NCBI GenBank assembly: GCA_003290165.1
Contig: QNQO01010727.1
Span: forward strand, 62,001 to 126,000
Length of the DNA stretch: 64,000 nucleotides
Direction: 5' to 3'
Source of the DNA: Berberis thunbergii
Taxonomy: Eukaryota; Streptophyta; Magnoliopsida; Ranunculales; Berberidaceae
This document shows, in pieces, positions 15,001 through 25,253 of the stretch. Positions within the stretch are counted from its first letter, which is position 1. Each line of letters opens with the position of its first letter. Made by a program: the position numbers and the translations under genes. The notes under the pieces were generated by a model. It was given only the letters and a program-made list of their open reading frames with translations, searched no databases and was not told the origin of the DNA.

Positions 15001-15397
15001 ACACGTGTCAAAATGAGCTGGAACTTTAATACATTGTTTTTATGTTGGTATTTATTTTTCTTCAAAATATTTGCTCAAACAAAATAGTGGGAGACTATAA
15101 AATAAAATGTGTCCTGCACAATGCAATTTAGGGACTTGAATTGGAAAATTTTGTGGGTTGTCCTGCTGAGGTGAGGGACTTAAGGTCCTATTTTTAGTTT
15201 TTATATTCACCTGAATCATGCCGTTGTTTCTTTGCAAGTCCATGTGCGGTTTGTTTTCAGATTCTTCTTTACGGACTCTCTTCAATGCTTCTGATAACTT
15301 TTCAATCGTGTGCAGTCGTGGTAAACAGGGCCAACTCAAGGGTAAGCCCAAGGATCCAGCGAAGCGACATGTTCTGTTTAAGAAGCGTTTTGGTTAG
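1..15397 (+). CDS. XPB: XPB/ERCC3 DNA helicase subunit of TFIIH (5' end outside window)
   Basis: XPB is the 3'-5' ATPase/translocase of TFIIH; it opens promoter DNA for RNA polymerase II and damaged DNA in nucleotide excision repair. Seventeen exons join in one frame: 1-108, 307-529, 629-685, 2295-2435, 2564-2644, 5358-5445, 5787-6124, 6364-6439, 6530-6723, 8766-8929, 9022-9094, 9479-9592, 9792-9872, 10033-10092, 14256-14339, 14423-14565 and 15316-15397. From base 2 they total 2106 nt, which is 701 residues plus TAG. Visible motifs: Walker A LPCGAGKS (exon 7), DEVH split over exons 7/8, the XPB RED motif in TLVREDER (exon 9), and helicase motif [12 protein letters not shown] (exon 12). The missing N-terminus is about 50 residues by comparison with remembered plant XPB (about 767 aa). 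All introns are GT-AG except intron 2 (GC-AG). No frameshift or stop was found, so the gene looks functional. Confidence 0.96.
530..628 (+). other. GC-AG intron (XPB intron 2)
   Basis: Exon 2 ends ...CCG GAG at 529 and the next bases are GCAAGA. Exon 3 starts at 629 with GTA CTA AAG after a TATAG acceptor. Only this junction keeps the conserved PFPE-VLK reading. A GC donor with an otherwise good consensus (AG|GCAAG) is the known minor class of U2 introns. Confidence 0.85.
686..2294 (+). other. XPB intron 3 (1.6 kb)
   Basis: This is non-coding sequence between exon 3 (ending AATGAG|GTTGGT) and exon 4 (TTTAG|GGTTCA). It holds one fold-back element at 1445-1566; I see nothing else recognisable. 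Confidence 0.8.
1445..1566. repeat. Fold-back (MITE-like) element in XPB intron 3
   Basis: Two arms fold on each other. The inner 19-base arms (ggcaccgtaggattgcatt against its near-complement around 1517-1535) differ at few positions, and the match extends outward to AGTGCACT at both ends. The sequence beyond the right arm (gtagtattactc) is the complement of a motif at the left end of the fold-back at 25111, so the two probably belong to one family. No target duplication was identified. Confidence 0.6.
3664..3741. repeat. 39-bp perfect tandem duplication
   Basis: A 39-base unit starting ctttcagttccagaacatgc occurs twice back to back (3664-3702 and 3703-3741) with no difference that I can see. 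It is intronic and probably a recent local duplication. Confidence 0.9.
4300..4580 (+). mobile_element. Remnant of a LINE (non-LTR retrotransposon) 3' end
   Basis: The + strand encodes [13 protein letters not shown] followed by a Trp-rich stretch (LWLWDSDW) ending in a stop near 4489. This resembles the C-terminal zf-RVT tail of plant LINE ORF2 proteins, which typically read W-x-ERN-x-R-x-F. An AT-rich tail ending in aataaaatag follows. A weaker, related segment starts near 4580. The upstream reverse transcriptase is absent, so this would be a 5'-truncated copy. Confidence 0.45.
5446..5786 (+). other. XPB intron 6
   Basis: This intron sits between GGTAATG|GTAAGT and TTGCAG|GTAGAG, where the split Gly codon rejoins. 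I see no other features. Confidence 0.85.
6724..8765 (+). other. XPB intron 9 (2.0 kb)
   Basis: This intron lies between exons 9 and 10. It holds a short CTAT/TA microsatellite near 6864-6890 and a degenerate direct repeat (ccggatttcggtatggtttc at about 7891 and again about 46 bp downstream). I see no gene on either strand; the longer open frames lack homology or splice logic. Confidence 0.75.
9095..9478 (+). other. XPB intron 11
   Basis: This is AT-rich sequence between exon 11 (TCAAAG|GTATTC) and exon 12 (CTTGTAG|GTAGGA). I see nothing else. Confidence 0.85.
10093..14255 (+). other. XPB intron 14 (4.2 kb)
   Basis: This is the longest XPB intron, between GGTTATAGCTTCAAG|GTACC and GGCAG|ATTATTACA. 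It contains a poly-T tract near 10300-10324 and a complete hAT-like insertion at 11674-12480. The flanks are AT-rich with no coding signal. Confidence 0.85.
11674..12480. mobile_element. Non-autonomous hAT-like element, copy 1 (TSD CATATTCA)
   Basis: The 807-bp insertion is flanked by perfect 8-bp duplications CATATTCA (11666-11673 and 12481-12488). It begins TAGGGGTGGGCAATG and ends CTCGCCCCTA, so the termini are inverted. The subterminal parts on both sides are dense in TTCGGTT / AACCGAA motifs, as in transposase-binding arrays. The core is GA-rich and has no transposase frame. The 8-bp duplication points to the hAT superfamily. Confidence 0.85.
14566..15315 (+). other. XPB intron 16
   Basis: This intron lies between TACAA|GTATG and GTGCAG|TCGTGG, which rejoin an Asn codon. 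I see nothing else recognisable. Confidence 0.8.
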
Positions 15398-16018
15398 GTG
15401 ATCACGGGTAGGATCTGGTTGAAAGTAAGTATCATTGACGAGCCCGAAATATTTATCATCGTGCCGTGCAAATTTTGTATTATGTGGTTGTTGCTCAACA
15501 CAGTGATTCTGCTAAATTAGCGAGAAGTTCGAAAACAAGACTGAAGGCTATGGACAATTTGTACATATTTGCATTCTTCACAAAAAATCAGTCATCTATG
15601 ATGATGATATATAGATGTTTTGTTGTATGAGAAAGGGAGATTACAAGAGCAATTAAAATAAAGGAAAGTGCTTGCATAAGAATCTAATTATAGGCTCATA
15701 TCATTGGACAATGTCGATGTTTTTTTGATGCTTTTATCGTCTATCATCCTCCTTTGTTGCAGCCTTGTACTTCTTATAGTCAATTTGGTAAACCTGTCAG
15801 TAAAAACAGTTCCATGCAAAATGATCAATTAAAAAAAATCTGAGAATTTGTATGTTGCCTCCACTCTTCATCAACCAGCATTATTCTTCCTTGCCTATAT
15901 CGATAAGCGTTTTTCTCTGATTTCAACCGCAGTGGTGGTGTTTAATAGAATGGATTCTGGGAAGCTAGTAAGGAGGGTTGTCCTTTGAGAAAGCAACAGT
16001 ATAACATGACTAAAAAGC
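15398..16018. other. XPB 3' flank
   Basis: This stretch follows the XPB stop codon. It includes the likely 3' UTR; an AATAAA-containing stretch near 15655 could serve polyadenylation, but this is weak evidence. No coding signal. Confidence 0.5.
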
Positions 16019-16181
16019 GGGAAATTCTAAATGTCGAGGAAACCAGTTAGGGAGGGAGGTTCGAGATGCGTGCAAGCCCGTGTTTTGAGGTGCTTTCACG
16101 CATCTTGAGAGGGGGTGAACGGCTTCACCCCTCTCCCTTACTGGTTTCCTCGCTGGTTCCCTCAACATTTAGACAAACCCC
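16019..16181. repeat. Fold-back (MITE-like) element
   Basis: Imperfect inverted arms run from gggaaattctaaatgtcgagg inward and pair with the right side ending catttagacaaacccc. An inner palindrome covers ggaaaccagt...actggtttcc. The same terminal motif (AAATTCTAAATG-CGAGG) occurs in the fold-back at 53908-54063, so they are probably one family. Confidence 0.6.
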
Positions 16182-16240
16182 GATTTCTTGTCAATAAATA
16201 AACAATTAAACAGCGAAAATTTGCATATTGTACAATTTTA

Positions 16241-16701
16241 TTTCAAACGGTATATGGTACAGTTCTAACGGTATCGCCACACTGCCCTTGCTAATGAACC
16301 ATGTAAATGCCAATCGTTAATGAGGCATCGAGATGTGTTATAATGGATATGATCATCAGTCTCTATTCCATTAACGCCTGTAATGAAGATTGGGCCTCCA
16401 GAGACCGCTCCCGACCCACATACCACTTTTCAAGAACAAAAGACTGTAACAAAATTCGACCGTTGGAGTTTACTAGCCGTTATAAAAAGAGTCGCATGGA
16501 TAGAACTGAAAGCCAAAAATTTTAGCACAAACACTCAGCTCTGATAAACAAGCAAGAATTCTACGCAGAGAAAGCAAGAAAGATCACTTCGATTTCTTCC
16601 ACCCAAATTTGTCTTTTCATGTTTACTTCTATTTCAGTTCACTTAAAAACGAAGATTGTCAGTGATTAGAAGTTGAAGTTGCGGTTATTTTCGTGTAAAG
16701 T
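16241..16701 (+). promoter_or_regulatory. Promoter-like region with AACGG (MSA-like) motifs and a TATA box
   Basis: AACGG-core sites occur at 16245-16250 (aaacgg), 16264-16273 (tctaacggta), 16458-16467 (gaccgttgga, reverse) and 16475-16484 (agccgttata, reverse). The second and third fit the mitosis-specific activator consensus YCYAACGGYY, which binds three-repeat MYB factors in G2/M genes. A TATA box (tataaaaa) follows at 16481-16488, then about 200 bp of leader-like sequence. The only downstream open frame is the short one at 16702. The promoter call is inference from motifs. Confidence 0.4.
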
Positions 16702-16758
16702 ATGGATTTTGATGAAACCCATTATGTGGAAGATGAAAATTTGGGTTCTTATCCGTAA
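16702..16758 (+). pseudogene. Short open frame (18 aa) after the promoter-like region
   Basis: The first ATG about 210 bp downstream of the TATA-like box opens MDFDETHYVEDENLGSYP and stops at TAA (16756-16758). It is acidic and reads like a protein N-terminus, but there is no GT splice donor before the stop and no continuing exon. It could be the surviving start of a truncated gene, or chance. I do not recognise it. Confidence 0.25.
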
Positions 16759-17872
16759 TCTGGTATCAGGATTTCTTTCTTGGTTGTGTGATTGTATAGG
16801 ATACAGGTATTGTCTTCAAGAAGAAGAAGTTTTTAATAATTTTAGAGTTACAGTCTTGAAGATAGCGGCCTTATCACTGTTCTTCTCTTTCTTTCTTTCT
16901 TTCTAAAAGGTGATAGATAGAAGGACTACGAGTACTTTACTAAGAAAGTTATCCGTAGATGCCTTGTTCAGTCTTGGAGCTAAGAGTTAAGCGCTTAAAT
17001 CAATTCAAGCCATTTGGTTGCTAAATGCTAAATAAATCAAGGATCCCTATAGCAAAATAGAGTCTCTTGTTTGCTTCATTATTTGATACAACAGCAAAGC
17101 AACAAACGAAAACCTAGGGCAACTACCTCTTTTGAATTCAAAATAATACCATTTGAGAAAAGATCAATAATATAAGTAGTGGTTACATGATCAAATCCAT
17201 CCCGAACCCGTCTTGTCCCGAAATTAGGTTAGTAAGTAACTCACGAATCATTAGTATTGTTCAATAAAAAATATTTATATATTCTACTAATTGCCTTTAG
17301 TCATAACTATATCAATAACATATTCGAATATTCATGTATTCTACTAATTGCCTTTGGTCACAATAACTATATCAATTAACGTATTCGAATCATTAAAAAA
17401 CAATGAGAATGTTAGTTGCTATTTGGCTTTTCTACTTCCTCGACTACTGTCCTTTATGCAACATTGTCAGGGCAAAAATGAAGATCTATCACTGTGATGG
17501 ACAATAAAATTGGGCATGAGGTGACTCGAACTTACTCTAGTATGACCATCTTGATTGTAGGTGACAATCGAAGTACTATAGTATTCAAGGCCAAGGTTGT
17601 TGAGACTATCAAGCTTGGTTAGTCCTTTTGGATTGATAGGAAGGAAGTCTTTGACACCTGAACTAGATTGCCTAGTTTGAGTTTCATAGAAAACCTTTGA
17701 AACTACTAACTCTCCTTTATCTTCATTGTTTCCAAGGTGGTACTAATGCATCACCCAATTTGTCTTCTCAGTCTTCCCATGGTTTTTCTCATGTGTACAT
17801 AGCACTAGCAGTGCGCTTTCTCTCCTTCAATGAATTAATCTGCTACAATGAAATAATCTGCAGCGATGAATC
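16759..17872. other. Intergenic sequence
   Basis: This holds a short CTTT microsatellite near 16886-16905 and a degenerate direct repeat around 17275-17400 (tattctactaattgccttt occurs twice). No coding or RNA gene recognised. Confidence 0.6.
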
Positions 17873-18160
17873 TAGGGCTGAACAAAAAACTGATTAAACT
17901 GACCGAACCGATCAAAACCAAACCGATTGATTCGGTTCGGTTTTGTTTCGATTTTAAAAAATTCAAAACCGAAGTGGTCAGTTCAGTTTTCAGTTTCTAT
18001 GTGATTTTAAACGACCAAATATATATATATATATATATATTTATATAAAAATAATATAATATATTTAAAATAGTCGATCGGTCGGTTCGGTTTTGATATG
18101 ATTTTAGTCGGTTCAGTTTCAATTTGAAATCGACCAAAGTCAGTTCGATTTTTAACCCTA
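17873..18160. mobile_element. Non-autonomous hAT-like element, copy 2 (TSD GATGAATC / AATGAATC)
   Basis: The 288-bp insertion begins TAGGGCTGAAC and ends TTTTTAACCCTA. The flanks match at 7 of 8 bases (17865-17872 and 18161-18168). The body is mostly CGGTTCGGTTTTG-type repeats plus an (AT)n tract at about 18019-18041. Its architecture matches the larger elements at 11674 and 35092 but without a GA-rich core. Confidence 0.7.
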
Positions 18161-18895
18161 AATGAATCTGCTGGTTTGTTGGTTTTTATTTGCTGCAATG
18201 GATCTGTTGCAAGTGTTAAGACTATGTTAAAGACATTGTGCAAAATTTGTTTATAGTAATACTTTGTTGAAATATGTGTGTATAGCAGCTAGGAAGGTAA
18301 AGTTAAAAGAACTAATCACATGTATACCATTTTTTGTTTGCTAACAAAAAGTAAGCAGATTATACCTTTGTCTGAAAACATATGGAGCTAGACCTTAATT
18401 TTGTCCTTGCAAGGCAATATAAGTGTACACCTTATTTGTAGGCTTAATATTATAACAATGTAAGTTTTCCAGCAGAAATGTATATGAAATGTTATGTGAG
18501 ATTTCTGCAGCAGGATGGTTGAGATCTATTTTGCAATTTAGTACATGCCCATCATGTTTTATCCAATCCCATCCCATCCCGTATCCAAAATCTCCATCCA
18601 CTACTTGGATCTGGGTCAGGCGGCCCAGGCCCCATACATAGCTAGGTCTTGAGTAGATTTTTTTGCATGGCATTGAGAAAGAAACGAATTAGGGAATAAA
18701 CCCTCAAATTTATTTCTCAATGTAGGGTACAAAACTCCATTTATCGCTAGAGCATGGCGAAGTGGAAGTAAGACTGGAGCGATAAAGAACACTTGTGTTA
18801 CATACGTGTTTTCCATGTCATTCCAGCTAGCATAACTCAACCTCTCCAAGACATACGAAAACATCTTTGATCATCCACAAGAACTCAAAGATCAA
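18161..18895. other. Intergenic sequence
   Basis: This is AT-rich sequence between a hAT-like element and the copia insertion. No gene recognised on either strand. Confidence 0.55.
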
Positions 18896-18900
18896 TATAC

Positions 18901-19288
18901 TGTTGGGGGATTTGGGAAGAACTGGAACTTAAGAAAGACTAATTTTATTAATCTCTCAAGAGACTCTTACAACTTCACACTCTTACTATGCTCACAACAC
19001 TCACTACTACACTTGAGCTTGTTTGCTCCTTGATGCCTACACCTCACAACCTCTCCCCTATTTATAGTAGTTCTAAAGAGGTGGGAGGATTCTAGAGAAG
19101 CAATCTCAACCACACATTTTTGCTTCTCTAGAACTCTCTCAAATGTCTAGAGTATTATAAGGGTGTAGAATTCTCTAGATATTTAACCATCTAGAAAATA
19201 CCCATGATCTTCTAGATAATGGGTTTGGACTTTAACTTTTGGGCTTTAGGCTATAAACATTTGGGCTAGTTAGTGATGATTTTCAACA
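18901..19288 (-). repeat. 3' LTR of the copia element
   Basis: This is the LTR at the low-coordinate end, 388 bp, with TGTTG...CAACA termini. It lies next to the RNase H end of the coding region. It carries a run of CTAGA-rich repeats near 19090-19220. Confidence 0.9.
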
Positions 19289-22200
19289 CTCCCCCTCATC
19301 ACTAACTCCGTTGAAGATCATGCCAAGTTGTCTCCGAAAGTCTTCGAACTTTGTCGTGCTAAGTCCCTTATTGAATATATCTGCTACTTGGTTATCTGTC
19401 TTGGTTGTTTGCATTTCTATCTCTCCTTGAAGTACCTTCTCTCTAATGAAGTGATAGTGAACCTCCACGTGCTTTGTCCTTGCATGGAACACCGAATTTT
19501 CAGCTAAGCGTATTGCAGACTGATTATCACAATGCAATGATATTGCATAATCGACTGGTTGGTGAAGGTCCTTCATTAGTTGTACTAGCCAAGTACTTTC
19601 CTGTTCTGCCATAGTTGCTGCTCTGTACTCCGCTTCTGTAGTTGAGAGAGATACTATTGGTTGTCTCTTGCTACACCAAGTGACTGCTCCTGAACCAAGA
19701 CTAAACACGTATCCTGTAGTCGATCTCCTTGTGTCATGATCTCCAGCATGATCCGCATCGCAGTAGCCAACCATTTTGCATTCCTCATCTTCCTTGTATA
19801 GAATTCCAATGTCAGTGGTACCTTTCACACACCTTAAGATTCTGCGAACTGCTTCGAGATGAGGCTTCTTCGGCTTCTGCATGAACCAGCTTGCTATTCC
19901 AACTGCGTAGGCTATGTCTGGCCGTGTGAGGGTTAGGTAGATTAGGCTCCCGACAAGCTGGCGATACATTGTTGTATCTTCCAAGTCTTTTCCTTTATCA
20001 GCACATAACTTAGCATTGGTCTCCATCGGTGTTGAGGTTGGTTTACACTCAAGCATTCCGTACTTCTTCAATAAATCTATAGCATATTTCTGCTGGCAAA
20101 GAAATAAGCCTCTGTCACTTCGTTCTATCTCAAGCCCTAGGAAGTGTCTTAATAATTCTCCTAACTCCTTCATTTGGAAGCGGACTGTCAGGTTTCTTCG
20201 TACTCTTTGAATCTCTTATGTATCATTTCCAGTGACAATCATATCATCTACGTATACTAACACTATTGCTAGTTTTCCTTCCTGGGATTTGATAAATAGG
20301 CTGGAATCTGAATGTGCAACTGAGTAACCGCTTTGAACTAAGAACTCCGCTATCTTCCCGTACCAGGCCCTTGGTGCTTGCTTCAGTCCGTACAACGCCT
20401 TTTTTAGTTTGCAAACATAGTTTTGTTGGGTTTTACACTCAAACCCCCTTGGTTGTTCCATATATATTTCTCGGTCAATTTCACCGTGCAGGAATGCGTT
20501 CTTCACATCCATTTGCCATAGTTTCCAAGATTTATTTGCTGCTAGTGAAAGTAGAACCTTGACCGTAGTAATCTTGGCTACTGGACTGAATGTTTCATCG
20601 TAGTTCAACCCATATTGTTGTGAGAACCCTCGAGCTACCAATCGAGCCTTGTACCGTTCTATCAAGCCATCAGAATGAGTCTTTATCTTGTAGACCCATT
20701 TACATTATATGGGCTTTACATTCTTTGGTTTTGGTACAAAGTCCCAAGTTTGATTTTGCTCCAGAGCTTGGATTTCTTCTTCCATTGCATTTATCCATTC
20801 CAGACTCTGAGATGTTTCTTCAAATGTTGCGGGCTCCTTAATGTTGTGTTATTCAGTGACAACATTTGCATACTTTGGATTGGGCTTGCGTTGTCTAGTT
20901 GTCCTTCTTAACTGTTGGCCCACATCTTCTTCACTTTCTTGAATTTCTTCTGGTGTTCTTTTATATATACCAGTCTGCCATGGGCTTGAAGATGTACTTG
21001 GTGTTTTGGGTGAGCTTGGTCGTACTCCTTCTTCATCATTTGCAGGTGATGACTCATTTTCCTGCATTTCCTCTTGTAGACTTTTGGAGTCTGGCAGAAG
21101 TAGTTGTTGTGTAGACCACCACGATGAAGTTTCGTCAAACATCGCGTTCCTTGATGTATATAACACCACCCGATTGTAGGATTGCAACATTTCCACCATT
21201 TTCTTTGACTGTCGTATCCCACAAAGATGCAATGAATAGCCTTCTTATCGAACTTACTTCTTAGGTGATCAGGCACGAACACGTAGCACACACATCCGAA
21301 TACTCGGAAGTGACTCACCATAGGCTTGGTATGCCATAACTTCTGGAACGGTGAAAGGAAATCTAGTTTTGCTTGTGGCAGCCTATTGATAACATGGGCT
21401 GCAGTTTTCATACACTCGGCCCAAAAATGATTCGGTACATTCTTCGCATGCAGCATACTTCGACATATCTCTGCCAAATGTCGGTTCTTCCTTTCAGCTA
21501 TGTCATTTTGTTGAGGGGTGCTTGGACATTTTAGTTGCCTCCTGATTTTACACTCTTTCAGGAAATTGGTAAATTCATCCGAAGTGTATTCTCCACCATT
21601 ATCGGTACGCAGGCATTTGATCTTCTTTCCTACTTTGCATTCGATGTCCTCCTTAAATGCCTTAAATATGCCGAGAACTTCTGATTTTTCCTTCAGAAAG
21701 TAAACCCACACGTACCTTGAAAAATCATCAATAAAGGTCACCATGTATCGCATTCCTTTGACTGATGGTTGCTTCACCCGGCCGAACACATCTGAGTGGA
21801 TGAGTTGCAATGGTTTCTTGGCCCTAAACTTTGACTCCTGATAGGGATACTTGGAACAGGCTGGGTAGTTGCAAAGGATACTTGGAAGTCCCATTCTTCT
21901 TCACTGTTGTCTTGGTGATTGTGAGACGTCACCAAGTTTCCTTCAGCTGTTTTCTTCTTTGACCAGCAGTCTTTTGCATAGTGGCCTCTCTTGCCACAGT
22001 TGTAGCAACCGCCCTTTTCCGATCATTGTTGTTTCTGCCTTGCTAAGCTCCCCCTTTCTTGTAGCTCCTCTCCTGGGACTTCTTGGGCCTGCTATCTTCT
22101 TCTTTATTTGATCTTACAAAATTCTTCTTTTTATACCCACCCTTTATTTTGTTGAAGAGTATCTCCTCTTCCTTATTTTTCAGAGAGACACCTGCCATTT

Positions 22201-22695
22201 GCTTAGCCAAACTTTCTTGATTGGCCAACAGACTTTCAAACTCCACAATAGAAGGTTGAGTTGGCCAACCACGAATGGCAGTAACAATCCCGGTATATTA
22301 AAGTTTTAGACCATGGATTATTATTCTTTTTATCCTATCTTCGGTAACTTTGGGGCAGGGTCTAACTCTGAAATTTCACGACATAAAGTTTTAATTTTTA
22401 GAAAATAGTTTCTAATAGACATACCTCCATGTTTGGAGTTCATCAACTCATTCTCCAAGAACTGTAGGCGTGCATCATTCGTTCTTGAAAACAAGGATGC
22501 AAATGTATCCCAAGCTCCTTTGGGTGTGTCAGCATCTTCTATATACTGAAGCATTTCATCCTCGATCGTCGTCTTGAGCAAATAAAGCGCCTTTCCTGCT
22601 TTGATCTCCCACTTCTTGAATTCGACAACATTCTCCTTTGGTGGTGGTGTAGTCTCACTACCACCAACAACCTGCCACAAGTCTTGCCCTTGCAA
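19283..22695 (-). pseudogene. Broken copia polyprotein (Gag-INT-RT-RNase H)
   Basis: The pieces on the minus strand are in several frames. Gag (UBN2-like, with TFASLFSRTNDARLQFLE) is at 22330-22695. A CCHC knuckle CYNCGKRGHYAKDC is at about 21963-22010. Integrase at 20908-21894 has the first Asp in HSDVFG, the second in [10 protein letters not shown] and Glu in AERKNRH. Reverse transcriptase with the YVDDM active site is at 20216-20665. RNase H, with DADHAGD and the Glu of TTEAEYRA, is at 19283-20173. Frameshifts and stops separate these blocks. Only about 70 bp separate the CCHC region from the pre-integrase C-terminus, where a protease (D-S-G) and zinc-binding HHCC domain should lie. The element cannot encode its own replication. 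Confidence 0.92.
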
Positions 22696-22950
22696 GTAGG
22701 ATTTTATCCTTGTTTGTCAACTCTTGTAATTATGGTGGTTAAGCTTTGTAAGTCCACCAGTTGTGCCAACGAGATCTCCCATCGTGACAAGGTACAACCT
22801 CCTTAGTGCTACCGAGTAAGCTTGGTCTTACACCAATCTGCTTCACAGTCCCGAACTGTGCACGAACGATCTCCGACTAGACAGTGTTTTACCAAAAGTG
22901 AGAATAGTACCCTATGTATGAATAGGGTGAGCTGGCTCTGATACCAAATT

Positions 22951-23338
22951 TGTTGGGGGATTTGGGAAGAACTGAAACTTAAGAAAGACTAATTTTTATT
23001 AATCTCTCAAAAGTTTCTTACAACTTCACACCCTTACTATGCTCACAACACTCACTACTACACTTGAGCTTGTTTGCTCCTTGATGCCTACACCTCACAA
23101 CATCTCCCCTATTTATAGTAGTTTTAAAGAGGTGGGAGGATTCTAGAGAAGCAATTTCAACCACACATTTTTCTTCTCTATAACTCTCTCAAATGTCTAG
23201 AGTATTATAAAGGTGTAGAATTCTCTAGACATTTAACCATCTAGAGAATACCCATGATCTTCTATATAATGAATTTGGGCTTTAAATTTTGGCCTTTAAA
23301 CTTTAAACATTTGGACTAGTTATTGATGATTTTCAACA
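22951..23338 (-). repeat. 5' LTR of the copia element
   Basis: This is the partner LTR, also 388 bp, colinear with the one at 18901 apart from scattered substitutions and compensating 1-bp indels. The primer-binding site lies just to its left. Confidence 0.9.
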
Positions 23339-23343
23339 TATAC

Positions 23344-24638
23344 ACCACATGAACACAAAGATCTGGATTCTCAATTGAGAATCAATCAATAAACACCAAA
23401 ATTAGAACTCTGCTTGTTTTAGTCATTTTGGTGATCTCACTTGCAAGACAAAAATCCACTTGAAGGAATGTTTAAACTTCATAGTTTTCCATGTAAGACA
23501 CATCACACTGAAATCCCTCTCTTAGTGATTTGCAAAAGAAACATATTATTTTTTTTGGTTCTGTTTGATTGAATTCATAATTCCTAGGTAAGGATTAATT
23601 TATCTATTTTGGGAATCTATTTTAGTCAATTTCTATAGCTTTTTTCAGCTGAATCTGCTTCAGTGATAACACAGATTGTGATTTGAGATTGTTATGTTAA
23701 AGCCTGAGGGGTTGATCGAAATGTTTCTGGATTTATTTTGTTGAATTTAGGAGAATTTGATTATAATGAAGATGTTTGAGAGCTTCAAGCTCAAATACTT
23801 CTGCATATGCATTATTTTACCATGTATCAAGTGGAGCCCAAATTACGATACACACATGTATGATCATGGTGAGAATGTTTAAGTAATTGTTTCAAAATAA
23901 AATTTATTTATTTAATTTACTTTCTTTTATAAGATAGATCAAAATTACTCAAAAGTTTATTTTTTAAACGAGCACCATACATTGCAAATTTGACTTCCCA
24001 TTGAGAGTTTTCAGCTATGGTAACAACAATCTTTTCAGTTTAGCGAACCAAACTACAAAGGTAGGAAAGAAGATGGTTGAATCCACTTGAACACTTGGGC
24101 CTGTTTGGTTCCACGTTGTAATGGGAACAGTAATGGGAGTAGTAATGGGAATGTAAAAGGAGTGTTTGGTTTAAGTATGAATGTAATGGGAGTGAGAATG
24201 TGACTTTACAAATATGCCCTCACTACAAAGCATAAAAACTTGAACACAACAACAAATATGACAAGGGCAAATGAAGTCATTATGTTTTGTTGACCATTAC
24301 ACCATTACAATGACCAATGTAATGGCCATTCATAGGGTGGGAGGATGTAATGGCCATTACAACCAAATTGGTAATGGGAATGATGATTGTAATGCTTTTT
24401 TATGCCACCAAACAAATGAATGCAATTGACCATTGTAATAGCCATTACATTACAATGGTCAAAGGGGTAACCAAACATGCCATTAGGGGTTGCTGTTTAC
24501 ATGTCCAGTTCAGACATTTTGTCTAAAAACTTAAAAAATTAGTTGTGTTATTGTCCGAACGAGGTGTTTGGTAAGATGTCTAACTAGAAATTCACCTCTA
24601 CATGTGATCAGAGAGTTACTTATCTCTTAATACCTTTA
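23344..24638. other. Intergenic sequence with one further MITE-like segment
   Basis: AT-rich, no gene. Around 24097-24483 a segment begins gggcctgtttggtt and ends aaccaaacatgcc, with TAATGG-rich arms that pair imperfectly. It is probably another Tourist-like MITE, but I could not define its target duplication. Confidence 0.45.
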
Positions 24639-24957
24639 GGGTGTGTTTGGTTGCATGGAATCCTATGTCATGAAAATCCATGAGGGGACCTCTATATTTT
24701 AGGCTAAATTGATATATCACTCTACATCCACCATTTGAATTTGTGATCAATGGTGGAAATAAAAATTTCATGAACATGGGAATCTCACTCCTTAGTCCCC
24801 CAAGGCATGTGATTCTCATGTTCATGAAACTTTCATTCCCACTATTGATAACAAAATCAAATAGTGCATGTGGAGTTATACCTCAGATTAGCCTAAAATA
24901 TAGGGGTCTCTTACATGGATTCCCATGGCATAAAATTCCATGCAACCAAACACACCC
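24639..24957. mobile_element. Tourist-like (PIF/Harbinger) MITE, copy A (TSD TTA)
   Basis: The 319-bp element begins GGGTGTGTTTGGTTGCATGG and ends with its inverted complement (ccatgcaaccaaacacaccc). It is flanked by TTA on both sides (24636-24638 and 24958-24960). The arms pair over most of the length, including ctcatgttcatg-type inner palindromes. The 3-bp TTA duplication and the terminus are typical of Tourist elements. A sister copy is at 34999-36675. Confidence 0.88.
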
Positions 24958-24960
24958 TTA

Positions 24961-25110
24961 GTTACACGTTTGCCTCTAGCTAGAGATTTACTTATAATTA
25001 TAAGCCTTATGATTCCATCTGCCACAAACATACGACTGAGTTGGTACTCCACTGGCAACCAACTACATTTATCTATTCCACAATTTGACACTCCAAGCAG
25101 TCTCACTCTC
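24961..25110. other. Intergenic sequence
   Basis: A short unannotated stretch between two MITE-like elements; nothing recognised. Confidence 0.5.
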
Positions 25111-25253
25111 TAGAGTAATGCTACAGTGCCCGGCTGGATGCTCGGTGCACTGTAGCACCGTAGATCTACATCGAAATCAGAAACATCTCATATCTCGATG
25201 CAGATCTACGGTGCTACAGTGCACTGGGCATCCTAGAATTGTTGCACTCTCTA
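25111..25253. repeat. Fold-back element with 39-base arms
   Basis: Arms 25136-25174 and 25195-25233 are inverted copies matching at 36 of 39 bases, with a 20-base loop. The outer motif gagtaatgctacagtgc also appears, in complement, at the right end of the fold-back at 1445. It would form a strong hairpin, but the match to an intronic copy argues for a MITE rather than a microRNA precursor. Confidence 0.75.

Larger units (their letters stand above)
18901..23338 (-). mobile_element. Ty1/copia LTR retrotransposon, internally deleted (TSD TATAC)
   Basis: This 4438-bp element has two 388-bp LTRs (18901-19288 and 22951-23338) starting TGTTGGGGG and ending TTTCAACA, and 5-bp duplications TATAC at 18896-18900 and 23339-23343. 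The primer-binding site next to the 5' LTR reads TGGTATCAGAGCC on the minus strand (tRNA-Met type). Domain order on the minus strand is Gag, CCHC knuckle, integrase, reverse transcriptase, RNase H, which is the copia order. The frame is broken at several points and the protease/pre-integrase segment is missing. By eye the LTRs differ at roughly 25 positions (about 6-7%), so it is not recent. Confidence 0.95.

Noticed and set aside
14800..15351. Open frames in XPB intron 16
   Set aside because: They lie inside a clear GT-AG intron and show no recognisable motif.
25136..25233. Possible microRNA precursor hairpin
   Set aside because: Near-perfect long arms and a related element in an XPB intron fit a MITE better; no recognised mature microRNA sequence.
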